Source of the DNA: Onchocerca volvulus
Lineage: Eukaryota > Nematoda > Chromadorea > Rhabditida > Onchocercidae
DNA length: 64,000 nucleotides
Direction of reading: 5' to 3'
Assembly (NCBI GenBank): GCA_000499405.2
Contig: HG738138.1
Span: forward strand, 24,788,765-24,852,764
Positions 48,421-60,419 of this stretch are shown here, in pieces (position 1 is the first letter of the stretch; each line of letters begins with the position of its first letter). The position numbers were made by a program, and so were the translations under genes. A model generated the notes under the pieces. That model had not been told where the DNA came from, did not search any database, and was given only the letters and a program-made list of their open reading frames with translations.

Positions 48421-51137
48421 TGAAATTCTACCAATTAATTCAAACAAGTAATGGGCTATACTACTGAGAATTATGCATGAAAAACTTTTTCATTTCAAAT
48501 GCATGAACATCTCATTATAAAGTAAAACGTATTTTTGATTCTACCGTATGGCAATTAAAGGTTTCAAAATAGATATGCAGTTTGAAATTACATAAAAGGA
48601 AATTTTATGATGAAAAAGGAAACCACGAAATATTTCATAAATTCATAAATTATTGAAGTAAGTTATTTTCGCAAGAAAAAAAAAATGCATGACTTTACTA
48701 TCTTGAATCTTGAATGACGATTTATTTTTCCTCGAATGACTTTAAAAACATCAACTTTCTAATATTTAATCAGCGGATTAATTTCGGAAAACATAACAAT
48801 AAACAATTGAATGACTTTGATCGTAACATCCCTTTGCAAGATTTTAATCGAAATTTTAATCGAAGATTTTAATCATCTCGAATAAAATTGTTCAAGCAAT
48901 CCTTTGATTCGTGAATATTAAAATAATTATTTATTCGGTATGAAATAATTTTTTGATTGCGATTAATGAATGAATGAATGATCATTCTACCATTTTCGAA
49001 AATAACCACCTTTTCGTTCGAGGTTAATACAAATTTCAAGAAAGTGAAACTTTTTGCAAAAAATATTTAGAAAAAATTTTTTTACGAATTTTTTTTTTTT
49101 TTTTGTTATTTACAGATTACTTAATTCGAAGAAATATAGTTATATGAAGGAAATACAAGTAAGAAAAATAACACAATTATATGAAAGGGTACTGTAAATT
49201 AAATGGAAAAATTTAAATCGGAGAAATAACACAATTATTTGCTTCTTATTTATCTTTTTAATAATACCAATTCACTGCTAAATGATTTCCAAATATGATG
49301 CTCAAATTATTATTTAATTGTTTATCGCAATGAAAAATCAAATTAAAGATTAAGTTAATTAGGTTAATTTCTACAGCAAATTATTCTGTGTGGAATGAAT
49401 TATCGCAGTAGGTTGATAGATTTGGATTATTTTCATAATCCAAATTAGAGATTTTCCCATTACCAATTATTTTCTGTTCTTTGATGATTTTTTCCCGAAG
49501 AATTTTAATTCATAGTTTATTTAATTTAAAATGCCAGAAATATTCGATTTGTTAATTTAATTCAGTTAATAACACGAAATTTATTAATCCTGTTACATTG
49601 TGGTAGTGGCATCGATGATTGGAATAATCTCATAGCTATAATATTGTGTAGTTTATGAGTTTGAAAGATTCCTAAAGATATTTGCGAAACAATTCGCATG
49701 GATGATGATCTTCTCGTTTTGCGCATATAGTATTATCAAATTTATATTGTAACATTATATTGCGTGTAATTTTGCTTAATTTTTTAAAATAATTTTTTTT
49801 AAAGTAATTAATTATGAAATAAAGGAAAAAAAATGAATCGATTACACAAATTAATAAACAACTTACGGAATTCTACTTGAATCATTTCAAATATTCTGGC
49901 AATTTTTGGAAACCAATATCAGTATTATTTATTCGGGTAATGTATCAAAATAAAACCAAAAATTTGACATATTAACTGAAATTGCAAACTTTTCATAATT
50001 TCATCTATATTTGATACCATAAACAAAAAATCTTCATAAAAAAAAATGACAGTAAAAAATAAATCATTTAAAATCGTTACAACTGAAAGTTTTTTTTCTT
50101 TTTTGATGAAATAGCATAAAAATGATGCTTTTTAGTCAATATTTGCTCAAAATTATTTTTGAAAATTAAAGAATAGAAAATTAGTGGAAATGATTGAACA
50201 TAAAATAATCGATGAATTTTTCATTGTTAAGTAATGCAAAAAAACTTCCGCTTACGACTGTGCAGATTTTGAAATCTTAAAAAAAATTCAGAATTTTTGA
50301 TTTTCCATTTTTCGTAAACTTGTGGCGAAAATTTTTGTCTGCAAAATCTGGAATTTAGCAAATAAAATCAGAATAGATTAGCAGCATTATTTCTTATTCG
50401 AAGGTAGAAATGAATTTTTAGTAGTAAACAAATCAGTTGATATTATTTACATATTTTATGTAAGTATTCCAAATGCTTCATTTTTTTTCTTTTTTTTCTT
50501 TACGAAATTTATCAAATTTTTTCGTGACATCAAACTTAACTGTAGAAGCTTTTAAATCACTATAATTCACCATATTATTTAATTCAGTAAACAAAATTAT
50601 TTAAACGATTGGATTGTTTCGTATATTTAAATACTTCACATTAGAAAAGATCAATTTCTTTGAAGTGAACTTCTTCTTTTAATTACTCATAAATTTAATT
50701 GTAGGTAATTAATTTGATTCCTCTTAATTACTATACGATCAATTTATGTCTTACAGAAAGTGTATGAATATTTATAAAATAAATTGATATTGCATTTTCA
50801 AAAAAAAAAGAAAAAAATTTTCCACGATATTTTAATTTTTTTGTAACTTTTGGATGAAGTAGCATGGCAAATTTTTTAATTCGTAATTTTTTTTATTTTC
50901 GCAAAAAATACTTTGAAAAAATTTTACGTCATTCTCCTATATTTATTTAATTTAGGTTTTGTTTGATGATTTCGAATTCAAATTCATTCCTTCTCAAGCA
51001 CGCGTAATTTTGAGTAAGCAAAAATTCCATATCAAAAACGTTTAATACATTTTAAAAATTCTTTTTTTTTTTTTTGTTAAGGTAACGCTAAAAATATCTT
51101 TTCTTTCCAAAAATATAAATTGGAAGAGGATCGAAAT
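48421..51137. other. Intergenic, nothing recognised
   Basis: AT-rich DNA with frequent A/T runs and no coding-like frame or family motif on either strand. Confidence 0.55.
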
Positions 51138-51602
51138 ATGTTTACCATTGTAGCTATTTATTATATTTTTTTTTTAAATTGAAAAAAATTTTTTTTTTTT
51201 TTAAATTTGTCGTTTCTGATTCATTTTTCTTTTCCTTAATAAAAATTGTTTTAAGAAGAAACGATGATTTTAACTGTAAGAATTTATTATTAGTTTCATT
51301 TCATGACAATTTTTGTGATTTGTTTTTAGATGTTTTTAATTTGTTGTAATTGAGATTTCATCTCTTTTTTCAGTGCTTTTTTTTTTTTTTTTTTTTTTTT
51401 TTTTGAGCGGAAGAAATGAAAAGAGGTCAAATCTCAATTACAGTGAATTAAAACATTTCATATAAGTCAAAAAAATTTTATGATATGAAACTAAAAATCA
51501 ATTCTTATCTGTAAAGGAAAAAATAAATCAGAAACGACTAATTTTTTTTTTTTGAATTAGAAAAAAAATGTCGTAATAAATAGCTACAATCATAAAACAT
51601 CT
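51138..51602. repeat. Long imperfect foldback (inverted repeat)
   Basis: The left arm (51138-51370) and the reverse complement of the right arm (51418-51602) share TTGTAGCTATTTATTA, GTCGTTTCTGATT, TTAGTTTCAT and TGTAATTGAGATTT in the same order. The left arm has an extra block of about 40 bases. The loop is a run of about 28 T. Imperfect but extended, it looks like a foldback or MITE-like element or a long hairpin RNA source; no coding content. Confidence 0.7.
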
Positions 51603-51785
51603 TAAGTTTTTTGTTTTATCAAATTTATCTTTCATCTGGTAATCAAGCAAATTATTTATTCTTTTAATTAAGAGAACATAGTAATTTTTTTTTTTTTTTT
51701 AAGAGGACATAGTAATTTTTTCCATTTTTTAATTGCGGTTATTTCGATTATTTCATCGGCAGAATCTTTCCATCTATAATCTTAC

Positions 51786-52070
51786 TGTCGTGTAACTTGG
51801 TTATGTTAGGATAAGGTGTTTCACGACACTAAGTAATAGGAGTATTTTATAACTTCGTTTACAATGCGTGAGGTGTCGTCCAGTATTAGCTGACGCGATA
51901 CGCAATACGTGACAAATATATAACGATAACGTATAAAAATTATATAAAAAAAAAAGGGGGAGATATAGATGGCGATGGAGCGGCGGAAAGACGTCGTAGT
52001 TTTATTGAATGAACGAATGAATCTCGGATCGTCAGCTTCCGCTTATACCATTTTCGTTCTTTTGAGTCTC
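51786..52070 (-). repeat. Partial 3' LTR of second BEL/Pao element
   Basis: Matches the downstream part of the 5' LTR from TATAAGCGGAAGC to the terminal ACGACA. The U3 upstream part is missing because of the deletion that joins it to gag. Confidence 0.6.
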
Positions 52071-52074
52071 TTTC

Positions 52075-52829
52075 TCTGTCGATGGTTTTTTTTCCATTCT
52101 CTATCGTTCCTTTTGATAAACTGGAGCTCATTGTATAGCGACTTTTTGATTATGGTTGGTTGGCCGAACTTCTCAGTCAATGCATTTCTTATGACGTCGT
52201 AATTTTCTGGGGCGATATCATAACCCTAACGGCCAATAGAGCATCTCCTTTTAGACACGACATCAGGTAATTAAGCTTCTGGATGTCGGGAATGTCTTGG
52301 AAATAAAACTACTCCAGAATTCTCTCCAGAGTTTGGGATCGCCACTAAACGTTGGTAGCGATCGTTGCGGTAGATTCACAGTAGCTCGAACTGTCCGAGA
52401 TACCTCCCCATGAGAGACTGATTCTTCGGCTTTTACTTCGCTTAGTTGTTGGACGGCTAGTTGAAAATCGTCCATATACATTTTTAAGGTAATTTTTGCT
52501 TCCTTTCCCCTATTAATTAGCTTTAGAATAGCTGTTTCGTCCTCGACCATTTGGGCGTATTTTGCTTCTTCTTCCTTCCGTTAGATTGGAAGTGTTGTCT
52601 TCTGTATGAGTTCCAGCCAACTTTTGTCGTGGTATTCCAGCGTGTTGATATAGAGGTCGAGTCGCTTGATCTTTTTTTTGATGATTCTCCCCTTTACTTC
52701 ATAACACCACCTTAGTTCTTCTCGTGAGAGATTGGGATCCGGTGTCAAATCAATGGCATTGACCTCTTCGAGAAGTTTGACTAAGTTCTCTTTAGTCGAT
52801 TGTGCCGCTGCGTTTAAACTGGAAGACAT
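52075..52829 (-). pseudogene. Gag remnant of the second BEL/Pao element
   Basis: Starts MSSSLNAAAQSTKENLVKLL at 52829. An in-frame TAA (52583-52581) interrupts it, and the same frame continues with KEEEAKYAQMVEDETAI. The DUF1759-type gag motif LPTFSGDPKLWREFWSSF is clear near 52330-52385. Downstream the match goes on in other frames (IQKLNYL, CLKGDALLAVR, ALTEKFGQPT), showing at least two frameshifts near 52310 and 52220. The sequence fuses to LTR DNA near 52070. Confidence 0.75.
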
Positions 52830-52830
52830 A

Positions 52831-52847
52831 CCTCACCTCGGGTACCA
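52831..52847 (-). other. Primer-binding site of second element
   Basis: TGGTACCCGAGGTGAGG on the minus strand, five bases after the 5' LTR end (ATGACA at 52853). It begins TGG, as expected for pairing to a tRNA 3' end. Confidence 0.55.
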
Positions 52848-52852
52848 GATAA

Positions 52853-53263
52853 TGTCATGTTACTTAGTTGTATTAGGGTAAGGTGTGTCACGACACTAAT
52901 TAATAGGAGTGTTTTATTACGTTTAATATAAAGCGTGAGGAATCGTCCAGACGCTGCACACGATAAATAACGAATCAATAAAGATAACAACAGAAAAATA
53001 GAAGATAAGAAGGGGGTGGTAGTAGCGGTAGCGGTTCGGTGTCGTCCTGGTTGTTCGGATAGCGAGAATGAATTTTCGGATCTTCCGCTCCTGCTTATAT
53101 ACGATTCTTGTCCACCCATGGTAGTGTCTGGATATCAGAAATCCGAGACGAGAGCGTATCACTTAATCGGGCATCGACTTTGATGATTATTTTATCTGCC
53201 GCGTTAATGAGTTTGGTCCTGGCACCGGGTAGTTAAAATTCCGTATCGGAAGTCATTATTACA
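52853..53263 (-). repeat. 5' LTR of second BEL/Pao element
   Basis: About 411 bp, TG...CA ends on the minus strand, with a TATA-like TATATAAG near 53095-53103 followed by a GGAGCGGAAGATCCG block that recurs in the partial 3' LTR. Confidence 0.65.
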
Positions 53264-53268
53264 CTTGC

Positions 53269-56200
53269 AAAAAGGTTTAGGGATATTATCAATCACATAA
53301 AATCTTAAATAATGTCGAGATTATATTTGAGCCTTAGTCTATTTACAATAGTGTGATCAATCATTTTATTTCTTAACAATTTTAACTAACATTTACTATA
53401 TTTAACTTTTTACAAAATAAAATGAGAATAGAATTATACTAATGTGAATAACCTTTATTTCGGTTTTCCGACACTTACGGTTATTATTAAAGTTTTAATT
53501 TTTAATTTAAATTACTTAACTCATATTAATATTTTGATTATCATTAGAGTTCCATTAATAAATTCTTTTAATTATAGTAATTAATTGTTACATTTTCTCA
53601 TATTTCTTTTATAAACTATTAACTTGTTTTATTTAATTTTTCCCGTTTGTAAAGATTTTCAAGAAATTGTCGAATGCCCAAAGGCTAATCTAGTTTCTCA
53701 ATGATTAATTAATTAAATTATTTCTATTATATATTCTTCAATTTTTGCTCTTTCATTTCAGTAAATTGAGAATTTTTTGTTTTGCTTGCTTTAGAATACT
53801 TTACTATTTAATAAATCGTTATAAAAAAATGATTGAAAGTATTATTCATTGATTTCATTCAGGTAGTTTTTTCAATTTTTCAAATTTTAAAATATTTTTT
53901 AAACTTCTTTTTTTAGAATAATTAACTTGTCAAATTTCTTATTATTATTTAATCATTTCAAAATAATAAGCTATTAACTTTTATTTTTTAATTTGTTATT
54001 TTTAAAAAGTACATTTATTTCTACAATGCACTTTGTATTTTTTTGCATGTTTTTTTGATCAATTTTTTCTAAATTTACCAAAATTATTGCGTTTTTTTTT
54101 TTTTTGTTTTTTCGTTAAATTTGTTATTTCGAAAGAGTTAATTGAAATTCTTTCCAATAAATATTTTTCTGAACTTTTATCATTTTTACATTTTTTTTTC
54201 CTCCCTAACTTGACTTGTTTTTAATTATTGTCACCAAATGCAAGTTAAAGTTTTGTAGTTTTACCATTCGAAAATTGTTGTAAAATAATAATTTCTAGTA
54301 TACTATGCAGGTGAGCAAATACGTTTGAAAGTTATGTCTAAAAAAACAAAATCATATCGGTGGGAGCTAAAAAAAAATATTTTGGTAAAAAAATTCAAGT
54401 TTTAAAGTTTGTTCAAATTGTTCGATTACAACGACTAAATTTGTAAAAATAATTTAGTATACTTTTTTAATGCATATTATTTAGTAAAACAATAATTAGC
54501 AATATTATTAAAGGATTATCGATGTTTATTCAACTTTTTTATTTTTTTTGTTATTTTTTTATTTTTCATTTGTTTTTTATTTACTCATTTAATTCGTATA
54601 TATTTTATTAGATTTTTTTTTTTACTCATTCTATTCATACGTATTTTATTTATAAATTTTTTTTTTCTTTGTTTTACTTAATTTATATTTCTCTGTAACT
54701 ACATCTTTTACATGATTGATTCTATAAATATTACTAAAGCGTTTGTTGTTATTATTATTCATGAAGATGGAGCAAAGAACTGATCTTGGATAAAGCAAAG
54801 TTTTCTGGCATTTCTGAATTTGCATCTGCGAAAATCGTAACTGAAAAGATCTAATAATCAGTGAAACTAAGATGTATTTTTTCGAAAAGTAACAAGAAAA
54901 AAAAACTGTTTTATTGTCAACTTTTTGCTTTCTTTTTAATTCAAATATTAAATTTCTCTCACATTTCGCGTTCTATTTCGTAAATTTTTACATCGTTCTT
55001 AGAATCATGAGAAATGAAAAGAAACAGTATTCTATAAAGTTCTAGAATTGTAAAGACTTAAAAAATTTATTATTCTTATACAAATACTATTTAAATGATT
55101 TAAATACTACAGTAATTTTTTTGAAGATATTAGATAATAATAATAAATATAAGATTAATTTCATTCGAAAAATTCAAATCTAAGTTACAGACTTCAGAGG
55201 ATTTGGTTTTATCGCTTTTGTTTTGATTAAAATTAGTGCCTAAAAACTCTGATTTGGTTAAAACAATTAAAATTCTTCAATAACTCAAGAAAAATTCGTC
55301 CCATTTTATGCTTTAAGATGAATCAAAAATAAAAAAAGTAATATAAAAATAATAATAAAAAAAAAAAAAACTAAGGAATGATGAAATTGGCAAGTTTTTC
55401 GGCGAATGTCAATAATTTGATATTCGCCGAATAACTTGCCAATTTTGTTTTCGGAACCCGAACAATAAATTGTCGAATAAATTTCAAAAATTTACTTCAA
55501 AATTTGATGATTCAGATTTATGAGATGATGAAATGCAAGATAAAAATTTTTTTATGGGTAATTTCTCCAAAGCTAACTTATTTATATATGGAATCTTCAT
55601 TTACATAAGAAAGTTCAATCGTTATCGAAGGAGAAATTCATCAGATCATTGTGATTTCAAAACTTTATGATAGAGAAAGATCAATTTGCAAATCTAAATT
55701 TGAAAATATGTCATCTTGAATTTTAAATTGAATTAATTTCGACTAAAAAAATTGCCTGTGATTCATAAATTAAATAAGTAAGATTGACAAAAAAATTTTC
55801 AAAATAAACATTTCTCATCTATTAATTTTATATTGTAATTACTGTTCAAAATTATCAAAAATAAAAATTCGATAGGTTAAGTTATATTTTATTTTAAATA
55901 TTTTTTTAAGTAACATTTTACTACTTTTTTTCTAATATTTTTTTTTTTAAATTGAAAAATTCAAAAAAAGAAAAGTTAAAAGTATATCTGACTATTTTCC
56001 TAATATTATATCGTGTCAAATATTAAAACCAGAAAAATTTTCCATCTATTCTGCGTTGAGTTCCATTCTGTATAAATGAATATTTTATAATTCTGAATCA
56101 GATAAACTTACTTGTACGTGAACATTACGTCACGTATACGTAATACGTGATTTTTTGTAATTCGCGATACGTGATAATTTTCATTTATTTTGATAATAGT

Positions 56201-57760
56201 AAATACCTGTTTGCAAAATTCCATAATAATATTCTTATCGAATTAAATTGGCACGAAATTTTGCAAATAAATTTGATATACATTTCTTGCCAGTTTTACT
56301 GTCCGTTATCATCTCAAGAAGATAAAAAATGAAAAGTAGACGAAAATAGGGAAATTCTGCATTTGTATATTCCCTAAATTATCACAGGATTATTGCATCT
56401 TCTACTTATCGCAAGATTTTTTCAACAAAATTACATTCATCATCTTTGATAATATGCACAAATAATGATAATAAATGATATTTTATCTAAGTACGTCGCA
56501 AATTTTGCGAAAAAGTTTTCATAGAAGAAAGTTGTTGTTATGGAACATCATTAATGTCGCAAATTATATTTCAAAATTGTGTAAAGGAATAAACTATAAG
56601 GTGGTTTTAATTTTTTTTTTCACTTCATTGCTTGCAAATTGTGTCAGTTGATGAATTGATTTTCAATTCGTTTTTTTTTTTCTCGAAATACTTGCCATTA
56701 ATTAATCATTCATCTGTTATATATTTTCCATTCGACAAATGTTGCTTCGAATTTCTATTTCGTTTACATTTAGCTTTTCCAGGAAGTATATAATATAAGA
56801 CTGGACAAAGAAGAGAGGAAGGAAACTTGATTGTTGATCAATTTTTTGGATTTTTAGCTCTTTTCTAACTGATCTTCAATGAAATTTAAACAAGTAGCAT
56901 TTTTTGTTTGATTAGCAATAGGGATGAATATAGAAAATGTCGTAATAAAACGAACGAATGAGTAATTAATTACTTTTCTAATTAGAATTCTTTTTGGAAA
57001 AGACAAAAAAAAGCAAAAAAACTCTTTTTTTCTCTACCCAAAATAAAAAAAAAAAAAATTTAATTTTTCACTTCCTTAAAATCAAACAATGATGCATCAT
57101 CATCATCAACCACAATTTGTATTTAAGCCTCAAATTTAACCATTTGACTCGTTAATTTTTAGCTTTCATTTCTTCAAAAGCGAATTCGCTTCTTTTGCGT
57201 CGTAATTTTTCTCTTGCTCGAAAAAGTCCGAGAAATATCGTAATATCTTTCATTTATATGTTCATTGTTGTAATACGTAATTTTATGTCGATTTGTTTTA
57301 TGTAAATGAATGAGTGAGTTTATGCGCATACGTTTGTATATTTATATTTTTATTTTGGTAAACGATTAAAAATTAATTAATTTCCGAAAAACGAATGAGG
57401 AATGCTAATTGCCAAAAATCAAAGATTATTCGGTCAAAGATTATTCCAATCAAAGATTATTCGAAAAATATTACTTAATCTTTTCACAAAATATTTAGCG
57501 CTAATACTATAATTGCTATTTAAATGAGTCAGAAAAACTTTTTCCGATTTATGGCAAAAAAAAAAAAAAAAAAGTTTTCAAAAAAAATATATCCGAATAG
57601 TAAACATTACAAAAAAATACTTTTTTTCACTTCTTTTTTTTTTTTTTTCTCATATATGAACTATTTTTTTTCCTTTCGTTACTAAATTTTTAATCGCTTT
57701 TTGCTATTTTCAGTATTGCATTATTCTCTGTCGCTCTCCTCTTTTACCATTTTTCCTTCA
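53269..57760. other. Intergenic, 5' flank of the cystatin gene
   Basis: AT-rich DNA with many T runs. A small perfect-type hairpin lies at 55384-55444. A short less AT-rich patch at 57160-57260 and the pyrimidine-rich stretch before 57766 belong to the cystatin 5' flank. No gene was recognised. Confidence 0.5.
55384..55444. ncRNA. Candidate small hairpin RNA / palindrome
   Basis: AAATTGGCAAGTTTTTCGGC with GAAT (55384-55407) pairs with 55421-55444 with a single mismatch, around a 13-nt loop. Arm length (24) and total length (61) resemble a miRNA precursor, and its arms are more GC-rich than the flanks. No expression evidence; it may be only a palindromic repeat. Confidence 0.3.
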
Positions 57761-57806
57761 TTTTTAGGAATCTGCTGAGTAAACAAAGAGGCTTAGCGAC
57801 ACGATA

Positions 57807-60419
57807 ATGTTGACAATAAAGGATGGAACGTTGCTCATACATTTATTGCTGTTCAGTGTGGTAGCATTAGTTCAGTTGCAAGGAGCCAAGTCTGCAAGAG
57901 CCAAAAATCCGTCAAAAATGGAGTCCAAAACAGGCGAAAATCAAGATCGTCCCGTTTTATTGGGAGGTTGGGAAGATCGCGATCCAAAGGATGAAGAAAT
58001 TCTGGTTAGATTTCTTCTTTATTGATTGATTTTAATAATTTCAATATATCTTGCAGATAAGTAAGTAATTTTCGCCTTTCATAGACAAAGAATTTTACAT
58101 TTCTTTTACTTTCCTTTCGAACATTGTATAGGTAACATTTAAAGATATCTATCTATCTCATCACAAGTCATATTCGGATATGTAAATTGTCCGTTGTATC
58201 GTCGGACGTGTAAGTTATCCGTTGTATCGCCGGACGTGTAAATTATTCGTGTGTCGCCGGACGTATAATTTATCCGTTGTATCGCCGGAAGTGTAAATTA
58301 TCCGTTCTTTCCTCTTGTCCTGACCAATACCTATTGTTTTGAAGATTCTAGCATGTTTGACATATTTTTGCAAATCTTAAATGTTATGTTCTACTATTTA
58401 CATTACGTAATTTATGCGATATTTTGGATAATACGTGTAAATCACGCGTGGATGAGATTAGATTTTATATGTAAGGAAATGAATATATAATTTTGCATAT
58501 AAAAAAGTATAGGTTAATTTATTCCTTGCAAATTTCACTAAATGGATTAGAGGAAAATGTCTAAGTCATATAAATTGGAGATTTGAATTATTTTTTAGCA
58601 TTTGTTTTGCTCGATTTGACAAAAAGTTTGAATTTCAAAATGTTGAAGAAATTTCATGGAAAAAAGAAAATCTTCAACCATTTTCTGTCTTCTTGTGTTT
58701 ATTTTTATGCGTGTAAAATAGTCTTTACAGGAACTATTGCCAAGCATATTGATGAAAGTAAATGAACAATCAAACGATGAATATCATTTGATGCCGATCA
58801 AATTACTGAAGGTTTCATCTCAAGTTGTCGCTGGTGTGAAATACAAGATGGATGTGCAGGTTGCTCGATCGCAATGTAAAAAAGTATAATTTTAGAATTT
58901 ATTTTTGAAATTATAATTGTTTCCAACTAAGTCTTAACTTTAATAAGAAATGGCGGAAATTAAATATTTTGGTACGGAGAAGTAAAAAAAGCGAAAAGGA
59001 AAAGGACGAAAAAAGAAGAGAAAAACTGAAAAGAACAATTTCTCTGTATGAAAAATACGAAACTTGAAATGCAAACCACTATTCAGTGATATATTGTATC
59101 TCGTTTGTTACAGTTGAATTTTCAGAGTTCGAATGAAAAAGTTGATCTAACAAAGTGCAAAAAATTAGAAGGACATCCTGAAAAGGTTAGTTGCATGTAA
59201 TTTCAGATTATTTATTGCCGTATCTCAAGATCTGATACAGACAATAGTATGAATAAAAATTCAACATTGCAATAAGTTGATAGGCTAAGAAAGAAAATTA
59301 CTTTATATAAATAGACATTCGGTAAGTAATGGTTAGATTCGAAAATAAGCGATGATTAGATAGCTTTTCGAATTTTCAGGGACTTATTTCAGCCATCAAA
59401 GTTTTTTTTTTTGTTATCCTAATGACTCATCGTTTATTTTGATATATGTGTTTGGGAATTTTTTCTTTTTCTTTTTCTTTTTTTCTAGCGAAAAAATTAT
59501 CGATAATGAGTCAAACTTTCAGAGTTTTTGAGAATTGCAATTTTGCATTTAAAAAAAAATTTTTTTTCCCAAAACATCTTTTTTCAAAAATTTTTTATAA
59601 ATTTTTTTTCTTAAATAATTATTTGTTGACAAAATTTAATCACATATTTAGTTTTGTGCGAATACATATATTCATAAAACTGGTTTTATTAAACATATGG
59701 ATGTGTATATATCATAATGACGGTTTCTTTTCCGCAGTATTTTGTACTATCATTGCTATAAATACAAAAAAATTTTGAGAGAAAAAGTTTTCGAATACTT
59801 TAGAAATTACGTTTCATGTATTAAATAGAAACAAAACATTCTCAAAATGATTTTTTTTTTTTTTTTTATCGAGATTGAAAAATGACGATTTTTGAGGTAC
59901 TCACTTGAAATAATACAAATGAAAATATTTGAAAATAAAACCAAAAAATTATAGATTCCTGAAGATATATACATTTGGTAAAAATATTTGTATAAATGTG
60001 ATGCTTATTTTCAAGTATTTGAATGTACTATTTCAAACAAGCTTTGATCGATATTCAGGAAATTGGAAGAATTGTTTTTTTAATGATTTAACTATGACTC
60101 ATTTAAGTTAGCATACTTAGATGTTTACCTTTAGATAAATTGTTTAAACTATTTTATAAATTGGAATATATTAGAATACGTTGTCATCTGTGCTATATTG
60201 GGAACTAGAATATCCCATATTGTTCAAGTTATTTTGTTTAATTAGTTGGGCTATCGTAAATTTGTAATGAAGCATTTGTTAAACATCTATTTAATATTTT
60301 TATTGTATATTATTATTTTTAGATTTCTAATCTTTTTTCAGGTTATGACTTTGGAAGTTTGGGAGAAACCATGGGAGAATTTTATGCGCGTCGAAATTCT
60401 GGGAACAAAAGAAGTATGA
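57807..60419 (+). CDS. cpi-2: Onchocystatin (secreted cystatin, cysteine protease inhibitor)
   Basis: Type-2-like cystatin that inhibits papain-family cathepsins; filarial homologues are secreted immunomodulators. Four exons, all phase 0: 57807-58004, 58731-58883, 59126-59185, 60342-60419 (TGA), total 162 residues, agreeing with onchocystatin as I remember it. Seen: hydrophobic signal segment about residues 9-24, a linker rich in Lys/Ser, the conserved N-terminal Gly in LGGWED (53-54), the first hairpin QVVAG (97-101), the PW hairpin EKPWE (147-148), and Cys 115 and 128 for a disulfide. SND (80-82) corresponds to the Asn site used against legumain in related filarial cystatins. A strong 3' splice acceptor (TTTTTAG, AG 57766-57767) 39 bases upstream suggests spliced-leader addition. 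AATAAA overlaps the stop region (60419-60424). No lesion seen. Confidence 0.96.
58181..58306. repeat. 28-bp tandem array in cystatin intron 1
   Basis: Four and a half units of 27-28 bp of the form TGTAAATTATCCGTTGTATC followed by GCCGGACG, starting at 58181, 58209, 58237 and 58264. They are GC-richer than the surrounding intron and rich in CG dinucleotides. Confidence 0.9.

Larger units (their letters stand above)
51786..53263 (-). mobile_element. Degenerate BEL/Pao LTR element, internally deleted
   Basis: On the minus strand: 5' LTR (53263-52853), primer-binding site, gag (52829 to about 52075), then directly the end portion of a 3' LTR (about 52070-51786). pol and the U3 part of the 3' LTR are deleted. 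The two LTRs share TGTCRTGTWACTT and AGGTGTNTCACGACACTAA but differ a lot (roughly 70% alike by eye), so the copy is old or recombinant. Flanks CTTAC (51781-51785) and CTTGC (53264-53268) may be a decayed 5-bp target duplication. Confidence 0.7.

Noticed and set aside
48064..48447. 127-codon minus-strand open frame next to the right LTR
   Set aside because: It is antisense to the zinc-finger-like relic and reads partly through the LTR end; no family motif on that strand.
52262..52263. Apparent 3' LTR start (TGTCGTGTC on the minus strand) at 52262
   Set aside because: The TGTCGTG match is a coincidence within gag: DUF1759-like coding (LNYL, CLKGDALLAVR) runs straight through it.
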